Positions 8,834 to 17,113 of a stretch of DNA of 64,000 bases are shown here, one piece after another (position 1 is the stretch's first letter; every line of letters starts with the position of its first letter). Below the pieces are notes generated by a model. It made no database searches, was not told the DNA's origin, and saw only the letters and a list, made by a program, of their open reading frames with translations. The position numbers and the translations under genes are program-made. The DNA is taken from positions 1-64,000 of the forward strand of contig NZ_SNZJ01000024.1 of NCBI RefSeq assembly GCF_004363555.1, read 5' to 3'. This DNA is from Halomonas ventosae. GTDB taxonomy: Bacteria; Pseudomonadota; Gammaproteobacteria; Pseudomonadales; Halomonadaceae.

Positions 8834-9580
8834 ATGGCAATGAAACCCTGGATGTCGCTGGTCGCGGTCATGGTGCTGACCATGGGGCTCGCCGGCTGCG
8901 GCAACGGTGACGACGAGCCTGCTCCGGCCGAGGTCGAGGAGACGCAGGAAGGGGCCACTGAATCGCCCGACGAGACGGATCAGCAGCCGGCCTCCGGCGA
9001 GGCTCCCCCGGAGAGCCAAGCCCCCGCGGAGAGCCAATCCGCCGCGCCTGACGAGGCGGCCGTCGGTGCCGAAGAGGAGGTCGACGGCGAGGGGCCGGTC
9101 GACCTTGAGGGCGAGGGCGAGGTGGACACCGAGGCCGAGACCCTGGGTGCTACACCGGACGATACCCTGGACGAGGATGAGGCCCTGCCCGGCGAGACGA
9201 CCCGCTCCGATGTCGATGCGATCATCGAGGAGACTGAGCGGCGCTTCGAGGAGGCCAGCCGCCAGATCGACGAGCAGTTCGAGAGTGCCGAGCAGGAGCC
9301 CATCGAGCTCGAGCCCATGGAATCCTCTCCCGCGTTCGAGTCCGACATCGGCCTGGACGAGTCGCCGGGCAGTGACCTGGATGAGCAGCAGGCATTACCC
9401 GGGGAGAGCACCAGCTCGGACATCGAGGCGATCCTCGAGGAGACCGAGAAGCGCTTCGAGGAGGCCAGCCGAAAGATCGACGAGCAGTTCGAGGAGGCGG
9501 AGCGCCAGCCCCCGGGAAGTTCGTCGGAGCTCGATGCGCTCGAGCTCGAGGATAGCGACGGCGCCGGCACCGGCGATTGA
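8834..9580 (+). CDS. Acidic lipoprotein with a duplicated 44-residue repeat
   Basis: A 248-residue predicted lipoprotein. A hydrophobic signal ends in the lipobox LAGC (Cys22). The mature part is very acidic and rich in Glu, Asp, Ser and Pro. Two near-identical units at about 113-156 and 183-226 share ALPGE, EETE-RFEEAS and IDEQFE cores, spaced by 70 residues. The repeats look helical and charged, like coiled coil. I recognise no named family. The ATG at 8834 follows AGGAGCAAGAG; the longer frame extending into the VOC gene is a shadow. A role at the outer membrane or periplasm is inferred from the lipobox only; the residue after Cys22 is Gly, not the Asp inner-membrane retention signal. Confidence 0.7.
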   Translation: MAMKPWMSLVAVMVLTMGLAGCGNGDDEPAPAEVEETQEGATESPDETDQQPASGEAPPESQAPAESQSAAPDEAAVGAEEEVDGEGPVDLEGEGEVDTEAETLGATPDDTLDEDEALPGETTRSDVDAIIEETERRFEEASRQIDEQFESAEQEPIELEPMESSPAFESDIGLDESPGSDLDEQQALPGESTSSDIEAILEETEKRFEEASRKIDEQFEEAERQPPGSSSELDALELEDSDGAGTGD

Positions 9581-9605
9581 CGCCTCGTCCCTGAGGCCCG
9601 GAACG

Positions 9606-9630
9606 AAAAAGGCCCACCGTGAGGTGGGCC
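9606..9630 (-). terminator. Intrinsic terminator of the cold-shock gene
   Basis: Perfect 8-bp stem GGCCCACC/GGTGGGCC (9611-9618 with 9623-9630), loop GTGA. On the minus strand it is followed by five T (9610-9606). It lies 58 bases past the cold-shock stop codon. On the plus strand it may also help end the lipoprotein transcript, but there no T-run follows. Confidence 0.85.
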
Positions 9631-9687
9631 CTTCCCTGTGGCAACCGGTCGGCAGGGCCGTCCGGTTGCCTCCGGCTCGACCGAGGA

Positions 9688-9894
9688 TCAGTCGGCGGCG
9701 CGGATGTTGGAGGCCTGAAGGCCTTTCTTGCCCTGGGTCACCTCGAAGGTGACCTTCTGGCCGTCCTGCAGGGACTTGAAGCCTTCAGCCTGAATCTCGG
9801 AGAAGTGAGCGAACAGGTCATCACCGCCGTCGTCCGGAGAGATGAAGCCGTAGCCCTTGGTGTCGTTGAACCACTTGACAGTGCCAGTTGCCAT
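9688..9894 (-). CDS. CspA-family cold-shock protein
   Basis: A 68-residue single cold-shock domain. The RNA-binding motifs are intact: [12 protein letters not shown] (RNP1-like) and DLFAHFSEI (RNP2-like). It binds single-stranded RNA/DNA and acts as an RNA chaperone in the cytoplasm. AAGGAAA lies 9 bases ahead of the ATG. The gene is alone, with its own promoter about 160 bases upstream and an intrinsic terminator downstream, as is usual for cold-shock genes. Which csp paralogue it is cannot be told from one copy. Confidence 0.95.
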   Translation of the reverse strand: MATGTVKWFNDTKGYGFISPDDGGDDLFAHFSEIQAEGFKSLQDGQKVTFEVTQGKKGLQASNIRAAD

Positions 9895-10053
9895 CGTCGA
9901 TTTCCTTAACTAACTAAATAATGGTGCTGGGTCGGGCAGGGAGTATCCTCGCCGCAGACCCGTCATGCGTGGGCAAGGCAAGAAGGAAGTGCGCACCGGG
10001 TGCAACGAACGAATCGAAGTACAACTGACGACTTTTCTGCTTGCTGACCAACG
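9895..10053 (-). promoter_or_regulatory. Long 5' leader of the cold-shock mRNA
   Basis: From the predicted start site near 10053 to the ATG at 9894 is about 159 bases with no reading frame of its own. This is the leader length typical of cspA-type mRNAs, in which the leader folds differently with temperature and controls stability and translation. The temperature response is inferred from the family; the sequence shows only the length and the lack of coding. Confidence 0.5.
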
Positions 10054-10059
10054 CAGCGG

Positions 10060-10088
10060 ATAGTGCAACAGCGCCAGGGTTGCGTCAA
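10060..10088 (-). promoter_or_regulatory. Predicted sigma-70 promoter of the cold-shock gene
   Basis: On the minus strand TTGACG (10088-10083), a 17-base spacer, then CACTAT (10065-10060). The -35 box matches five of six consensus bases and the spacing is ideal. Confidence 0.55.
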
Positions 10089-10196
10089 CACGGTGGCACA
10101 GGGAGACTGGCGCTGCGCCCGCAAGATCACTGTAGATGCAAAGCCTGTGAGCGTCCAGCCTCCATCCCGACCGTTTCACCCATGGAAGAGCGCCCC

Positions 10197-10622
10197 ATGA
10201 CCCATACCCGAATCGCCTCCCGGGACACGCACAGCAAGCTGATCGGCTACCTGCTGTGGCTGTTCGGTTTCCTCGGTGCCCACCGCTTCTACTATGGCAA
10301 GCCGGTGACCGGCACCATCTGGTTCTTCACCCTGGGGTTGCTGGGGGTTGGCTGGCTGATCGACCTCTTCCTGATCCCCTCCATGGACCGCCAGGCGGAC
10401 CTGCGCTTCCAGGCCGGCCCCATCAGCTACTCCCTGGCCTGGCTGCTGCTCACCTTCCTGGGCGTGTTCGGCATCCATCGCTTCTACCTCGGCAAGTGGC
10501 TGACCGGGCTCATCTACCTGCTGACCTTCGGGCTCTTCGGCCTTGGCGTGCTCTACGACTTCTGGACCCTCAACGACCAGATCTCCGTGCGCCATGCCCG
10601 TCGCGGGATCTTCAACGGCTGA
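10197..10622 (+). CDS. Protein with two TM2 domains
   Basis: A 141-residue membrane protein with two TM2 domains in tandem. Each shows the family core of a Gly-rich first helix, a HRFY sequence and a second helix: FGFLGAHRFYYGKPVTGTI, then LGVFGIHRFYLGKWLTGLI. Function of bacterial TM2 proteins is unknown. GGAAGAG at 10184-10190 stands 6 bases before ATG 10197, so this is preferred over the ATG at 10182. It diverges from the cold-shock gene and lies 32 bases before the LysE-type gene, possibly cotranscribed. Confidence 0.88.
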   Translation: MTHTRIASRDTHSKLIGYLLWLFGFLGAHRFYYGKPVTGTIWFFTLGLLGVGWLIDLFLIPSMDRQADLRFQAGPISYSLAWLLLTFLGVFGIHRFYLGKWLTGLIYLLTFGLFGLGVLYDFWTLNDQISVRHARRGIFNG

Positions 10623-10654
10623 CGGCACTGCCCGTTCACTGACGGCTGAGGGCG

Positions 10655-11302
10655 ATGATGTTCTTCGATGCACAGTTCTGGCCCTTCCTGGTGGCCATCA
10701 CCCTGCTGAGCATGAGCCCGGGGGTCGACACCCTGCTGGTGATCCGCAACACCGCCCGGGGCGGCTGGCGCGACGGCGTGGTGACAAGCCTGGCCATCTG
10801 CTGCGGGCTCTTCGTGCATGCGGCGGTCTCGGCTCTGGGCATCTCGCTGATCCTGCTGCAGTCGGCCTGGGCCTTCGGCCTGCTCAAGCTGGCCGGTGCG
10901 GCCTACCTGGTGTGGCTGGGGGTCAACAGCCTGCGCTCGGCCCGACGAGGCCAGGGGCTGCCCGTGGGTGGCGTGCAGGCCGACCGCCAGGCCGTGCCGC
11001 TTTGGCGCCCGCTGCGCGAGGGGCTGCTCTCCAACGTGCTCAATCCCAAGACGGTGGTCTTCTACATGGCCTTCCTGCCCCAGTTCATCGCGCCGGGTGA
11101 TCCGGCCCTGGCCAAGTCGCTGTGGCTGGCCGGGGTGCACTTCGTGGTTGCCAACCTCTGGCAGGTAGCCATCGTGGTGATGGTGGGCAGCGCGGGTCGC
11201 TGGCTGGCGAGCCCGGTGTTCTCCCGCTGGCTCAATGGCATCACCGGCGCGGTACTGGTGGGCTTCGGGATCAAGCTGGCACTGACGCGCCAGCCGGGCT
11301 GA
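10655..11302 (+). CDS. LysE/RhtB family amino-acid exporter
   Basis: A 215-residue inner-membrane exporter of the LysE/RhtB family with about six hydrophobic segments. The family hallmark is the SPGVDTLLVIRNTARGGWRDG stretch around residues 20-38 and the LNPKTVVFYMAFLPQF segment near 130. Members export amino acids such as homoserine, threonine or lysine by proton exchange; the substrate cannot be assigned. ATG ATG lies at the start; the first is taken. It ends facing the slt gene across a strong hairpin. Confidence 0.9.
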   Translation: MMFFDAQFWPFLVAITLLSMSPGVDTLLVIRNTARGGWRDGVVTSLAICCGLFVHAAVSALGISLILLQSAWAFGLLKLAGAAYLVWLGVNSLRSARRGQGLPVGGVQADRQAVPLWRPLREGLLSNVLNPKTVVFYMAFLPQFIAPGDPALAKSLWLAGVHFVVANLWQVAIVVMVGSAGRWLASPVFSRWLNGITGAVLVGFGIKLALTRQPG

Positions 11303-11318
11303 GGCGGAGTGCCGAAAC

Positions 11319-11351
11319 GCGAGCGGCCCCGGCATTGCCGGGGCCGCTCGC
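11319..11351. terminator. Perfect 15-bp hairpin between convergent genes
   Basis: Arms GCGAGCGGCCCCGGC and its exact complement, loop ATT, between the stop of the LysE-type gene and the stop of slt. No T-run on either side, but the position fits a shared bidirectional end. Confidence 0.6.
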
Positions 11352-11372
11352 GCTGGGAGCGCCGCAGTTGGC

Positions 11373-13313
11373 TCAGTTGCTGGCCAGCAGCGAGCGGTCG
11401 TAGCGCACCGTCTTCTCCGTCGGGCTCAGCATCGAGACGCCCTCGCTCTCGCCGCCCCTGGAGAGGCTCTCGAAGATCACCCGATAGGCGAGCACGGCCT
11501 GCACGTAGTTGCGGGTCTCGCGGAAGGGGATGCTCTCGACGAAGAGGTCGAACGCTTCCGGCGCGTCGCGCAGCCAGCGGTCGACCCGGCCGGGTCCGGC
11601 ATTGTAGGCCGCCGCGGCGGCGAGGCGGTTGCCGCTGTAGCGATCGATCAGCTCGCCCAGGTAGGTGCTGCCCAGGCGGATGTTCACCTCGGGCTCGAGG
11701 ACGCCGTAGGGGCCGGGGTCGCCGATCCCCAGGCGCCGGCCGAGCTGGGCCGCGGTGGCCGGCATCAGCTGCATCAGGCCGCGGGCACCCGCAGGGGAAA
11801 GGGCCACGGGATTGTAGGCGCTCTCCCGCCGGGCGATGCCCATCAGCAGGTAGGGGTCGACGCCGGCCTTCCCGCCCCAGTGCAGGAAGTCATCGCGATA
11901 GGCCTCGGGGAAGCGCCAGGCCAGGGCGTCCCACATCTGGCCGACAATGGTGGTCTGCACCAGTTCGGGGAGCCAGCCCCGCTGTGCCGCATAGTCGGCC
12001 ATGGCCCGGGCCTGCTCGGGGGTGCCGCGGGCCACGGCCCGGTACCATTCGCTGTTGGCAAGCCCCGGCTCGTCGATCCGGCGCAGCGCCTCGGTGCGCT
12101 GGACCGCCGGCCACTCGGCGACTTCCCGGCGGGTGGCCGCGTCGAGGGTGTTGCGCTCCAGGTTGAGGGCGTAGGGGCGGCCCAGGCGGTCGGCGGCGGC
12201 AAAGCCGAAGAAGTTTCGCTCGTCGGCCGCCGCGGCATAGGCCTGTTCCGCGGTGGCGGTGTCGCCCTGCTGTTCCAGGGCGCGGCCCAGCCAGTACTGC
12301 CAGCGGGCTTCCCGGCGGGTCTCGTCGGGCATGCGATGCACCCAGTCGATGACCTCTGACCAGTCCCGCTCGGCCAGGGCCCTGCGCACGCGAAGCTCCA
12401 GCAGCTCGGCATCGCCGAGGCGTGCCACGACCTCGTCGCGCCAGCCACCGTGCTGGTCGACCTCGCGCACCATCGCGTAGAAGGCCAGGTCACGCTCGAT
12501 GGCGTCGCGGTGGCGTGCCTCCAGCGAGAGGTGGGGGGAGACCTTGCGCCAGGCCTCCAGGGCCGCCTCAGTGTCGGCGCGGGTGAAGCCGTGCATGGCC
12601 GCGGCGAACAGCGGCCCGCTGCCCCGGCAGCCCGGTCCCGCACAGGCCGGGACCTCGGTCACGGCCGCGTAGTCCTTGCGCAGCCGGTCGAGGCTGGCCC
12701 TGGCGGATTGCCAGTCGGTGCTCAGCTGCCGGCCCAGGTAGTTCATCAGGCCGCTCTCGCCGGCCTGCCAGGCGAGCATCATGCGCTCCCAGATATGCGC
12801 CTGGCCGATCTCGCCCCGGGCCCGCAGGGTGTCGAAGAGGGTGTCGCAGGCATCCGGCTGGGAGCGACCGACGAGCCAGAGCTCGCGACCGCCCCGGGCG
12901 GCGTCCTGTGGCGCGCGATCGAGCAGGGCGGTGTAGTAGTAGCACTGGCGGGCGATGCCCTCGGGCACGCCGTCGGCGACCGCCAGCAGGCTGGCCGGGC
13001 GCCCGGCGTGGCCGTACTTGGCGATCGCCTGGCCGCGCATCCAGTCGCTGAGCGGGGAGTCCTCGTGGCGCTCGATGAAGGCCAGTACCCGGTCGGGATC
13101 CACCTCCGGCAGGCGCTGGCGCAGCCGATGGTAGTCGACGTAGCCGACGAGGACATGGTCCTCGATGGCGCCCCGGTCGACCTTCTCCCACTGGGCATTG
13201 CGGGCGGCCTCGAGGGCCTCACGCATGGCGCGGTCATCGGCCTGTCCGGTCAGGGGCAAGACGCACAGGGTGGCGGCGATCAGGGCCTTGCAGCGGCCGA
13301 ATGACGGGGGCAT
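11373..13313 (-). CDS. slt: Soluble lytic murein transglycosylase (Slt70 type)
   Basis: A 646-residue periplasmic lytic transglycosylase. A signal peptide (about 1-25, ending TGQADD) is followed by a long alpha-helical superhelical domain and a C-terminal goose-lysozyme-like SLT domain. The catalytic Glu is in GIARRESAYNP (near residue 498), followed by GARGLMQLMPATA and AYNAGPGRVDRW. It cleaves the MurNAc-GlcNAc bond to give 1,6-anhydro muropeptides during wall turnover. AAGAGG stands ahead of the ATG. Length is near E. coli Slt70 (645). The divergent neighbour is ykvA-like. Confidence 0.93.
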   Translation of the reverse strand: MPPSFGRCKALIAATLCVLPLTGQADDRAMREALEAARNAQWEKVDRGAIEDHVLVGYVDYHRLRQRLPEVDPDRVLAFIERHEDSPLSDWMRGQAIAKYGHAGRPASLLAVADGVPEGIARQCYYYTALLDRAPQDAARGGRELWLVGRSQPDACDTLFDTLRARGEIGQAHIWERMMLAWQAGESGLMNYLGRQLSTDWQSARASLDRLRKDYAAVTEVPACAGPGCRGSGPLFAAAMHGFTRADTEAALEAWRKVSPHLSLEARHRDAIERDLAFYAMVREVDQHGGWRDEVVARLGDAELLELRVRRALAERDWSEVIDWVHRMPDETRREARWQYWLGRALEQQGDTATAEQAYAAAADERNFFGFAAADRLGRPYALNLERNTLDAATRREVAEWPAVQRTEALRRIDEPGLANSEWYRAVARGTPEQARAMADYAAQRGWLPELVQTTIVGQMWDALAWRFPEAYRDDFLHWGGKAGVDPYLLMGIARRESAYNPVALSPAGARGLMQLMPATAAQLGRRLGIGDPGPYGVLEPEVNIRLGSTYLGELIDRYSGNRLAAAAAYNAGPGRVDRWLRDAPEAFDLFVESIPFRETRNYVQAVLAYRVIFESLSRGGESEGVSMLSPTEKTVRYDRSLLASN

Positions 13314-13384
13314 ATCGTGACCTCTTGTGGTTCGCGGTCGTCAGGCTGCCATGGTGGCCGATGGCAGGGCACTTGAGTAGTGTC

Positions 13385-13407
13385 GCCGCTGCCCGACAGG
13401 CAGCGGC
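13385..13407. other. 9-bp perfect hairpin between slt and the YkvA-type gene
   Basis: Arms GCCGCTGCC and GGCAGCGGC around CGACA, in the divergent region between slt and the DUF1232 gene. It could be a protein-binding palindrome or a leader hairpin; nothing more can be said. Confidence 0.35.
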
Positions 13408-13472
13408 TGTCCGTGAGGAAGGGGATATCCTATCGTGTAGCGGTATTCCCGCCTGTCGGCAAGGAGATTGAG

Positions 13473-13829
13473 ATGGCCAGACTGCGTGATGGCTTCCTGG
13501 TGGCGCGGCTGCGGCGTCGCGCCCACGTGCTGGGCCATATCGGCCGAGCCCTGCGACTGTTCCTGCCCATGACCCGCGATGTGCTGCTGGGACGCTTCCG
13601 TCCGGTGCCGTGGGGCGCCTTCCTGTGGATGCTGGCGGCCCTGGCCTACCTGGTCTCGCCGCTTGACCTGATACCCGACATGCTCGTGCTGCTGGGGCTG
13701 GTGGACGATGTGGTGATCGTCGGCTGGCTGCTGACCCGGGTCGATCGGCGCCTGGCGGGCTATCGTGCCTGGCGAGAGAGCGGGTCAGCCTCCGGCGAAG
13801 GTCGAGGCGACGAGACGCCGCCGCCTTGA
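13473..13829 (+). CDS. YkvA/DUF1232 family membrane protein
   Basis: A 118-residue protein of the YkvA (DUF1232) family. The signature YLVSPLDLIPDMLVLLGLVDDV is at about 57-78 and falls in a hydrophobic hairpin. Function is unknown; members are found next to many housekeeping genes. AAGGAG precedes ATG 13473 by 6 bases, so the longer frame upstream is rejected. The thioesterase gene begins about 50 bases downstream. Confidence 0.88.
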   Translation: MARLRDGFLVARLRRRAHVLGHIGRALRLFLPMTRDVLLGRFRPVPWGAFLWMLAALAYLVSPLDLIPDMLVLLGLVDDVVIVGWLLTRVDRRLAGYRAWRESGSASGEGRGDETPPP

Positions 13830-13877
13830 TACGATCGTTTGAAATTTTCGTTCCCTGCTGCCGCCTGCGAGGCCCGG

Positions 13878-14375
13878 ATGACCCATGGCCAGATCCCGAG
13901 CGACGCCGACTGGCGTCGCGCCCTGACGCGTTTCGTCACGGTGATCCCCCACACCCGCGCACTGGGCCTCGAGGTGCTCGAGGTCACCCCCGGGGCGACC
14001 ACCATGCGCCTGCCCTGGTGCGACGACCTGCTCGGCGACAGTGCCCGGGGGCTGGTGCACGGCGGGGTGCTGACCATGCTGCTGGATACTGTCTGCGGCT
14101 CGGCGGTATTGCCGGCCCTGCCGGCCCCGGAGGTCTGCCCGACCCTGGACCTGCGCGTCGACCACTTCCGGCCGGCAGTGGCGGGGCAGGCCATCCTCGC
14201 CGAGGCGCGCGTGTTGCGGGTCACCGCGTCGGTGGTCTTCACCGAGGGCAGCCTGTGGCAGGAGGCGGGGCGGCCGCTGGCCCGGGGCATCGGCAACTTC
14301 GTGCGCCTGGGGCCACGCAATACGCCCGAGGGCTTCGCCGAGGCACTCTTCGAGGGGGAAGGTGACCATGCGTGA
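13878..14375 (+). CDS. PaaI-type hotdog thioesterase (first copy)
   Basis: A 165-residue hotdog-fold protein of the PaaI/acyl-CoA thioesterase group. The hallmark is GLVHGGVLTMLLDTVCGSA, with the HGG turn and an Asp on the long helix that forms the catalytic site. It probably hydrolyses an acyl-CoA; the substrate is unknown. The ATG at 13878 is chosen over one 13 codons upstream because GCGAGG precedes it. The 3' end overlaps the start of a second hotdog gene, so the two are translationally coupled and may form a hetero-oligomer. Confidence 0.82.
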   Translation: MTHGQIPSDADWRRALTRFVTVIPHTRALGLEVLEVTPGATTMRLPWCDDLLGDSARGLVHGGVLTMLLDTVCGSAVLPALPAPEVCPTLDLRVDHFRPAVAGQAILAEARVLRVTASVVFTEGSLWQEAGRPLARGIGNFVRLGPRNTPEGFAEALFEGEGDHA

Positions 14376-14838
14376 GGGCTTCGACAATGTCGAGTGGCTG
14401 GCGAGGACCCGCGTCGAGGGCGATGTCGAGGCCTGGCTGGCCCTGATCCCCTATGCCCGGCGCATCGGCGTCTCGGCGCTCCCGGACCCGCAGGGCGAGG
14501 GCCTGCTGTTCCGCCTCGACCCCCGCGAGGGCAATGTCGGCAACGTGCTGCTGCCGGCGCTGCATGGCGGCGTGGTGGCCGCCTTCATGGAGACCGCGGC
14601 GACTCTGGACCTGATGCTCGCCACCCGTGCGCCGCGCCTGCCGCGCATCGTCGACGTCTCCATCGACTACCTGCGCACCGCGCGGGTGGTGCCGACCCTG
14701 GCCCGCTGCAGCCTGCTGCGCGAGGGGCGGCGCATGGGCAACGTGCAGGTCTGTGCCTGGCAGGAAAGCGAGGCGGTCCCCGTGGCCACCGCTCGGCTGC
14801 ACTTCGTGCTCGGTGATCCCACCAGGGCCGGCGCTTGA
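14368..14838 (+). CDS. PaaI-type hotdog thioesterase (second copy)
   Basis: A 156-residue hotdog protein related to the gene before it. The core is LHGGVVAAFMETAATLDLML, with Glu in place of the Asp of the first copy on the central helix. Acidic residues at this place are the usual catalytic base. It overlaps the upstream stop by 8 bases; GAGGGGGAAGG precedes ATG 14368 (a GTG lies 6 bases upstream). Its own stop codon lies inside the -35 element of the htpG promoter. Confidence 0.8.
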   Translation: MREGFDNVEWLARTRVEGDVEAWLALIPYARRIGVSALPDPQGEGLLFRLDPREGNVGNVLLPALHGGVVAAFMETAATLDLMLATRAPRLPRIVDVSIDYLRTARVVPTLARCSLLREGRRMGNVQVCAWQESEAVPVATARLHFVLGDPTRAGA

Positions 14839-14861
14839 AAAACCTCGCCCGGGCCCCATAT
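14834..14861 (+). promoter_or_regulatory. Sigma-32 heat-shock promoter of htpG
   Basis: CTTGAAA at 14834-14840, a 13-base spacer and CCCCATAT at 14854-14861. This matches the sigma-32 consensus (CTTGAAA, 11-16 bases, CCCCATNT) in every fixed base. It starts 92 bases ahead of the htpG ATG and overlaps the stop codon (14836-14838) of the preceding gene. Confidence 0.88.
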
Positions 14862-14925
14862 CGACGACAGTTGTGAACCGGTGGTTCCTGCCACCATGGC
14901 ATGTCGAAAGAGGGGTCCAAGCCAC

Positions 14926-16830
14926 ATGACCACAGCCACGCATGAGGAAACCCTCGGCTTCCAGACCGAGGTCAAGCAGCTGCTGCACCTGATGATCCAC
15001 TCCCTGTACTCCAATCGGGAGATCTTCCTGCGCGAGCTGATTTCCAATGGTGCCGATGCCTGCGACAAGCTGCGCTATGCGGCGCTGGACAACGACGCGC
15101 TCTACGAGGGCGACAGCGAGCTGCGCATCGAGATCGACCACGACGCCGAGGCGGGCACCGTGACCGTGCGCGACAACGGCATCGGCATGAGCCGCGACGA
15201 GGTGATCGAGAACCTGGGCACCATCGCGCGCTCCGGCACCGCCGAGTTCCTCAAGCAGCTCTCCGGCGAGCAGCAGAAGGATGCCCGGCTGATCGGCCAG
15301 TTCGGGGTCGGCTTCTACTCCGGCTTCATCGTCGCCGACGACATCACCGTGCGCACCCGCAAGGCGGGCAGCGACAAGGCCGCAGGCGTCGAATGGCACT
15401 CGAAGGGCGAGGGCGAGTTCACCGTCGCCGATATCGAGCGCGAGGTCCACGGCACCGAGATCGTGCTGCACCTCAAGGAGGATGCCCGGGAGTTCGCCGA
15501 CGACTTCCGCCTGAAGAGCCTGGTGCGCAAGTATTCCGACCATATCGAGGTGCCGGTGCGCATGCCGAAGGTCGAGACGGCTCGCGACGAGGACGGCAAC
15601 GAGATCGAGGGCAGCGAGACCACCACCTGGGAGACCGTCAACGAGGCCACCGCGCTGTGGGTGCGCCCCAAGGGCGAGATCTCCGACGACGAGTACAAGG
15701 CCTTCTACAAGCACGTGGCCCACGACTTCAGCGACCCGCTCACCTGGAGCCACAACAAGGTCGAGGGCAAGCTCGAGTACACCAGCCTGCTCTACGTGCC
15801 GGGCCGCGCGCCCTTCGACCTCTTTGATCGCGACGGCGCGCGGGGCGTGAAGCTCTACGTGCAGCGCGTCTTCATCATGGATGACGCCGAGCAGTTCCTG
15901 CCGCTCTACCTGCGCTTCATCAAGGGGGTGCTGGACACACGCGACCTGTCGCTCAACGTCTCCCGCGAGCTGCTGCAGCAGGACCCCAAGGTCGACAAGA
16001 TCAAGTCCGCCCTGACCAAGCGCGCGCTGGACATGCTCAAGAAGCTGGCCAAGGACAAGGAGGCCTACCAGACCTTCTGGAACACCTTCGGCAGCGTGCT
16101 CAAGGAAGGGCCCGCGGAGGACTTCGCCAACCGCGAGAAGATCGCCGGCCTGCTGCGCTTCTCCTCTACCCACACCGACAGCGCCACCCAGGACCAGTCG
16201 CTGGCCGACTATGTCTCGCGCATGAAGGAAGGGCAGGAGAAGATCTACTACATCGTCGCCGACGGCTTCAATGCGGCCAAGTCGAGCCCCCATCTGGAGA
16301 TCTTCCGCAAGAAGGGCATCGAGGTACTGCTGCTGCACGACCGCATCGACGAGTGGCTGATGAGCCATCTCGACGAGTTCGAGGGCAAGCGCTTCGTCGA
16401 CGTGGCCAAGGGCGAACTCGATCTCGGCGACGTCGAGGACGAGGAGGAGAAGAAGGCCCAGGAAGAGACCGCCAAGGCCAAGGAGGATCTGGTCAAGCGC
16501 GTCAAGGCGGCGCTGGGTGACGAGGTCCAGGAGGTCAAGGTGACCCATCGCCTGACCGACTCGCCGGCCTGCGTGGTGCTGCCCGAGCACGAGATGGGCT
16601 TCCAGATGCGCCGCATCATGGAGGCCGCCGGCCAGCCGATGCCGGAGGTCAAGCCGATCCTCGAGCTCAACCCCGAGCATGCCCTGGTGGCGCGCCTCGA
16701 GGGCGTCGAGGGCGAGGGCTTCGAGGACCTGGCGCGCATCCTGCTCGACCAGGCGATCATCGCCGAGGGCGGCCACCTCGACGATCCGGCGGCCTACGTC
16801 AAGCGGCTCAATGCGTTGCTGAGCGCCTGA
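14926..16830 (+). CDS. htpG: Molecular chaperone HtpG (Hsp90)
   Basis: A 634-residue cytoplasmic Hsp90. The N-terminal GHKL ATPase domain shows [22 protein letters not shown] and [12 protein letters not shown] middle domain follows with the catalytic Arg region near [12 protein letters not shown], and a C-terminal dimerisation domain ends at 634. It folds and remodels client proteins with DnaK, using ATP. AGAGGGG stands ahead of ATG 14926; the track frame begins 15 codons earlier but without support. It is driven by a sigma-32 promoter and closed by a terminator, so it is a single heat-shock gene. Confidence 0.97.
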   Translation: MTTATHEETLGFQTEVKQLLHLMIHSLYSNREIFLRELISNGADACDKLRYAALDNDALYEGDSELRIEIDHDAEAGTVTVRDNGIGMSRDEVIENLGTIARSGTAEFLKQLSGEQQKDARLIGQFGVGFYSGFIVADDITVRTRKAGSDKAAGVEWHSKGEGEFTVADIEREVHGTEIVLHLKEDAREFADDFRLKSLVRKYSDHIEVPVRMPKVETARDEDGNEIEGSETTTWETVNEATALWVRPKGEISDDEYKAFYKHVAHDFSDPLTWSHNKVEGKLEYTSLLYVPGRAPFDLFDRDGARGVKLYVQRVFIMDDAEQFLPLYLRFIKGVLDTRDLSLNVSRELLQQDPKVDKIKSALTKRALDMLKKLAKDKEAYQTFWNTFGSVLKEGPAEDFANREKIAGLLRFSSTHTDSATQDQSLADYVSRMKEGQEKIYYIVADGFNAAKSSPHLEIFRKKGIEVLLLHDRIDEWLMSHLDEFEGKRFVDVAKGELDLGDVEDEEEKKAQEETAKAKEDLVKRVKAALGDEVQEVKVTHRLTDSPACVVLPEHEMGFQMRRIMEAAGQPMPEVKPILELNPEHALVARLEGVEGEGFEDLARILLDQAIIAEGGHLDDPAAYVKRLNALLSA

Positions 16831-16853
16831 CAGCGCACGCCACTGGCCTCCAC

Positions 16854-16878
16854 GACGCCACCTTCGGGTGGCGTCTTT
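16854..16878 (+). terminator. htpG terminator with UUCG tetraloop
   Basis: Stem GACGCCACC/GGTGGCGTC closed by TTCG, followed by TTTG. It begins 24 bases past the htpG stop. Confidence 0.85.
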
Positions 16879-17113
16879 GTGTCGGTTGCCGTGGCAGCCA
16901 AGTGGCAACGGGCACGATTCAGCAAGCGGCCTGTTGCGCTGCGGAAAGGTTCTTTTCGGGGATATCAGGATCTTGCTTCGTGCTGCGATGCAGCAAAAAA
17001 CCTGGACCCGGGCCTTGTGCCGAGGGGCCGCAAAAGGTAACACTGATGGGATTGATTAAAACCACACTCTGACAAGCAATCGTAACAAACGTTGGCCACA
17101 TGGGGGATCCATT

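Noticed and set aside
16981..17000. TGCTGC-GAT-GCAGCA palindrome with A-run upstream of pntA as a terminator
   Set aside because: The A-run is on the wrong side for either strand to give a T-tail at the stem end; it may only be a chance hairpin.
14239..17043. 934-codon open frame on the minus strand across htpG
   Set aside because: It is the antisense of htpG, with His/Leu/Gly/Val-rich low complexity. Such long false frames are common in GC-rich DNA; htpG itself is certain.
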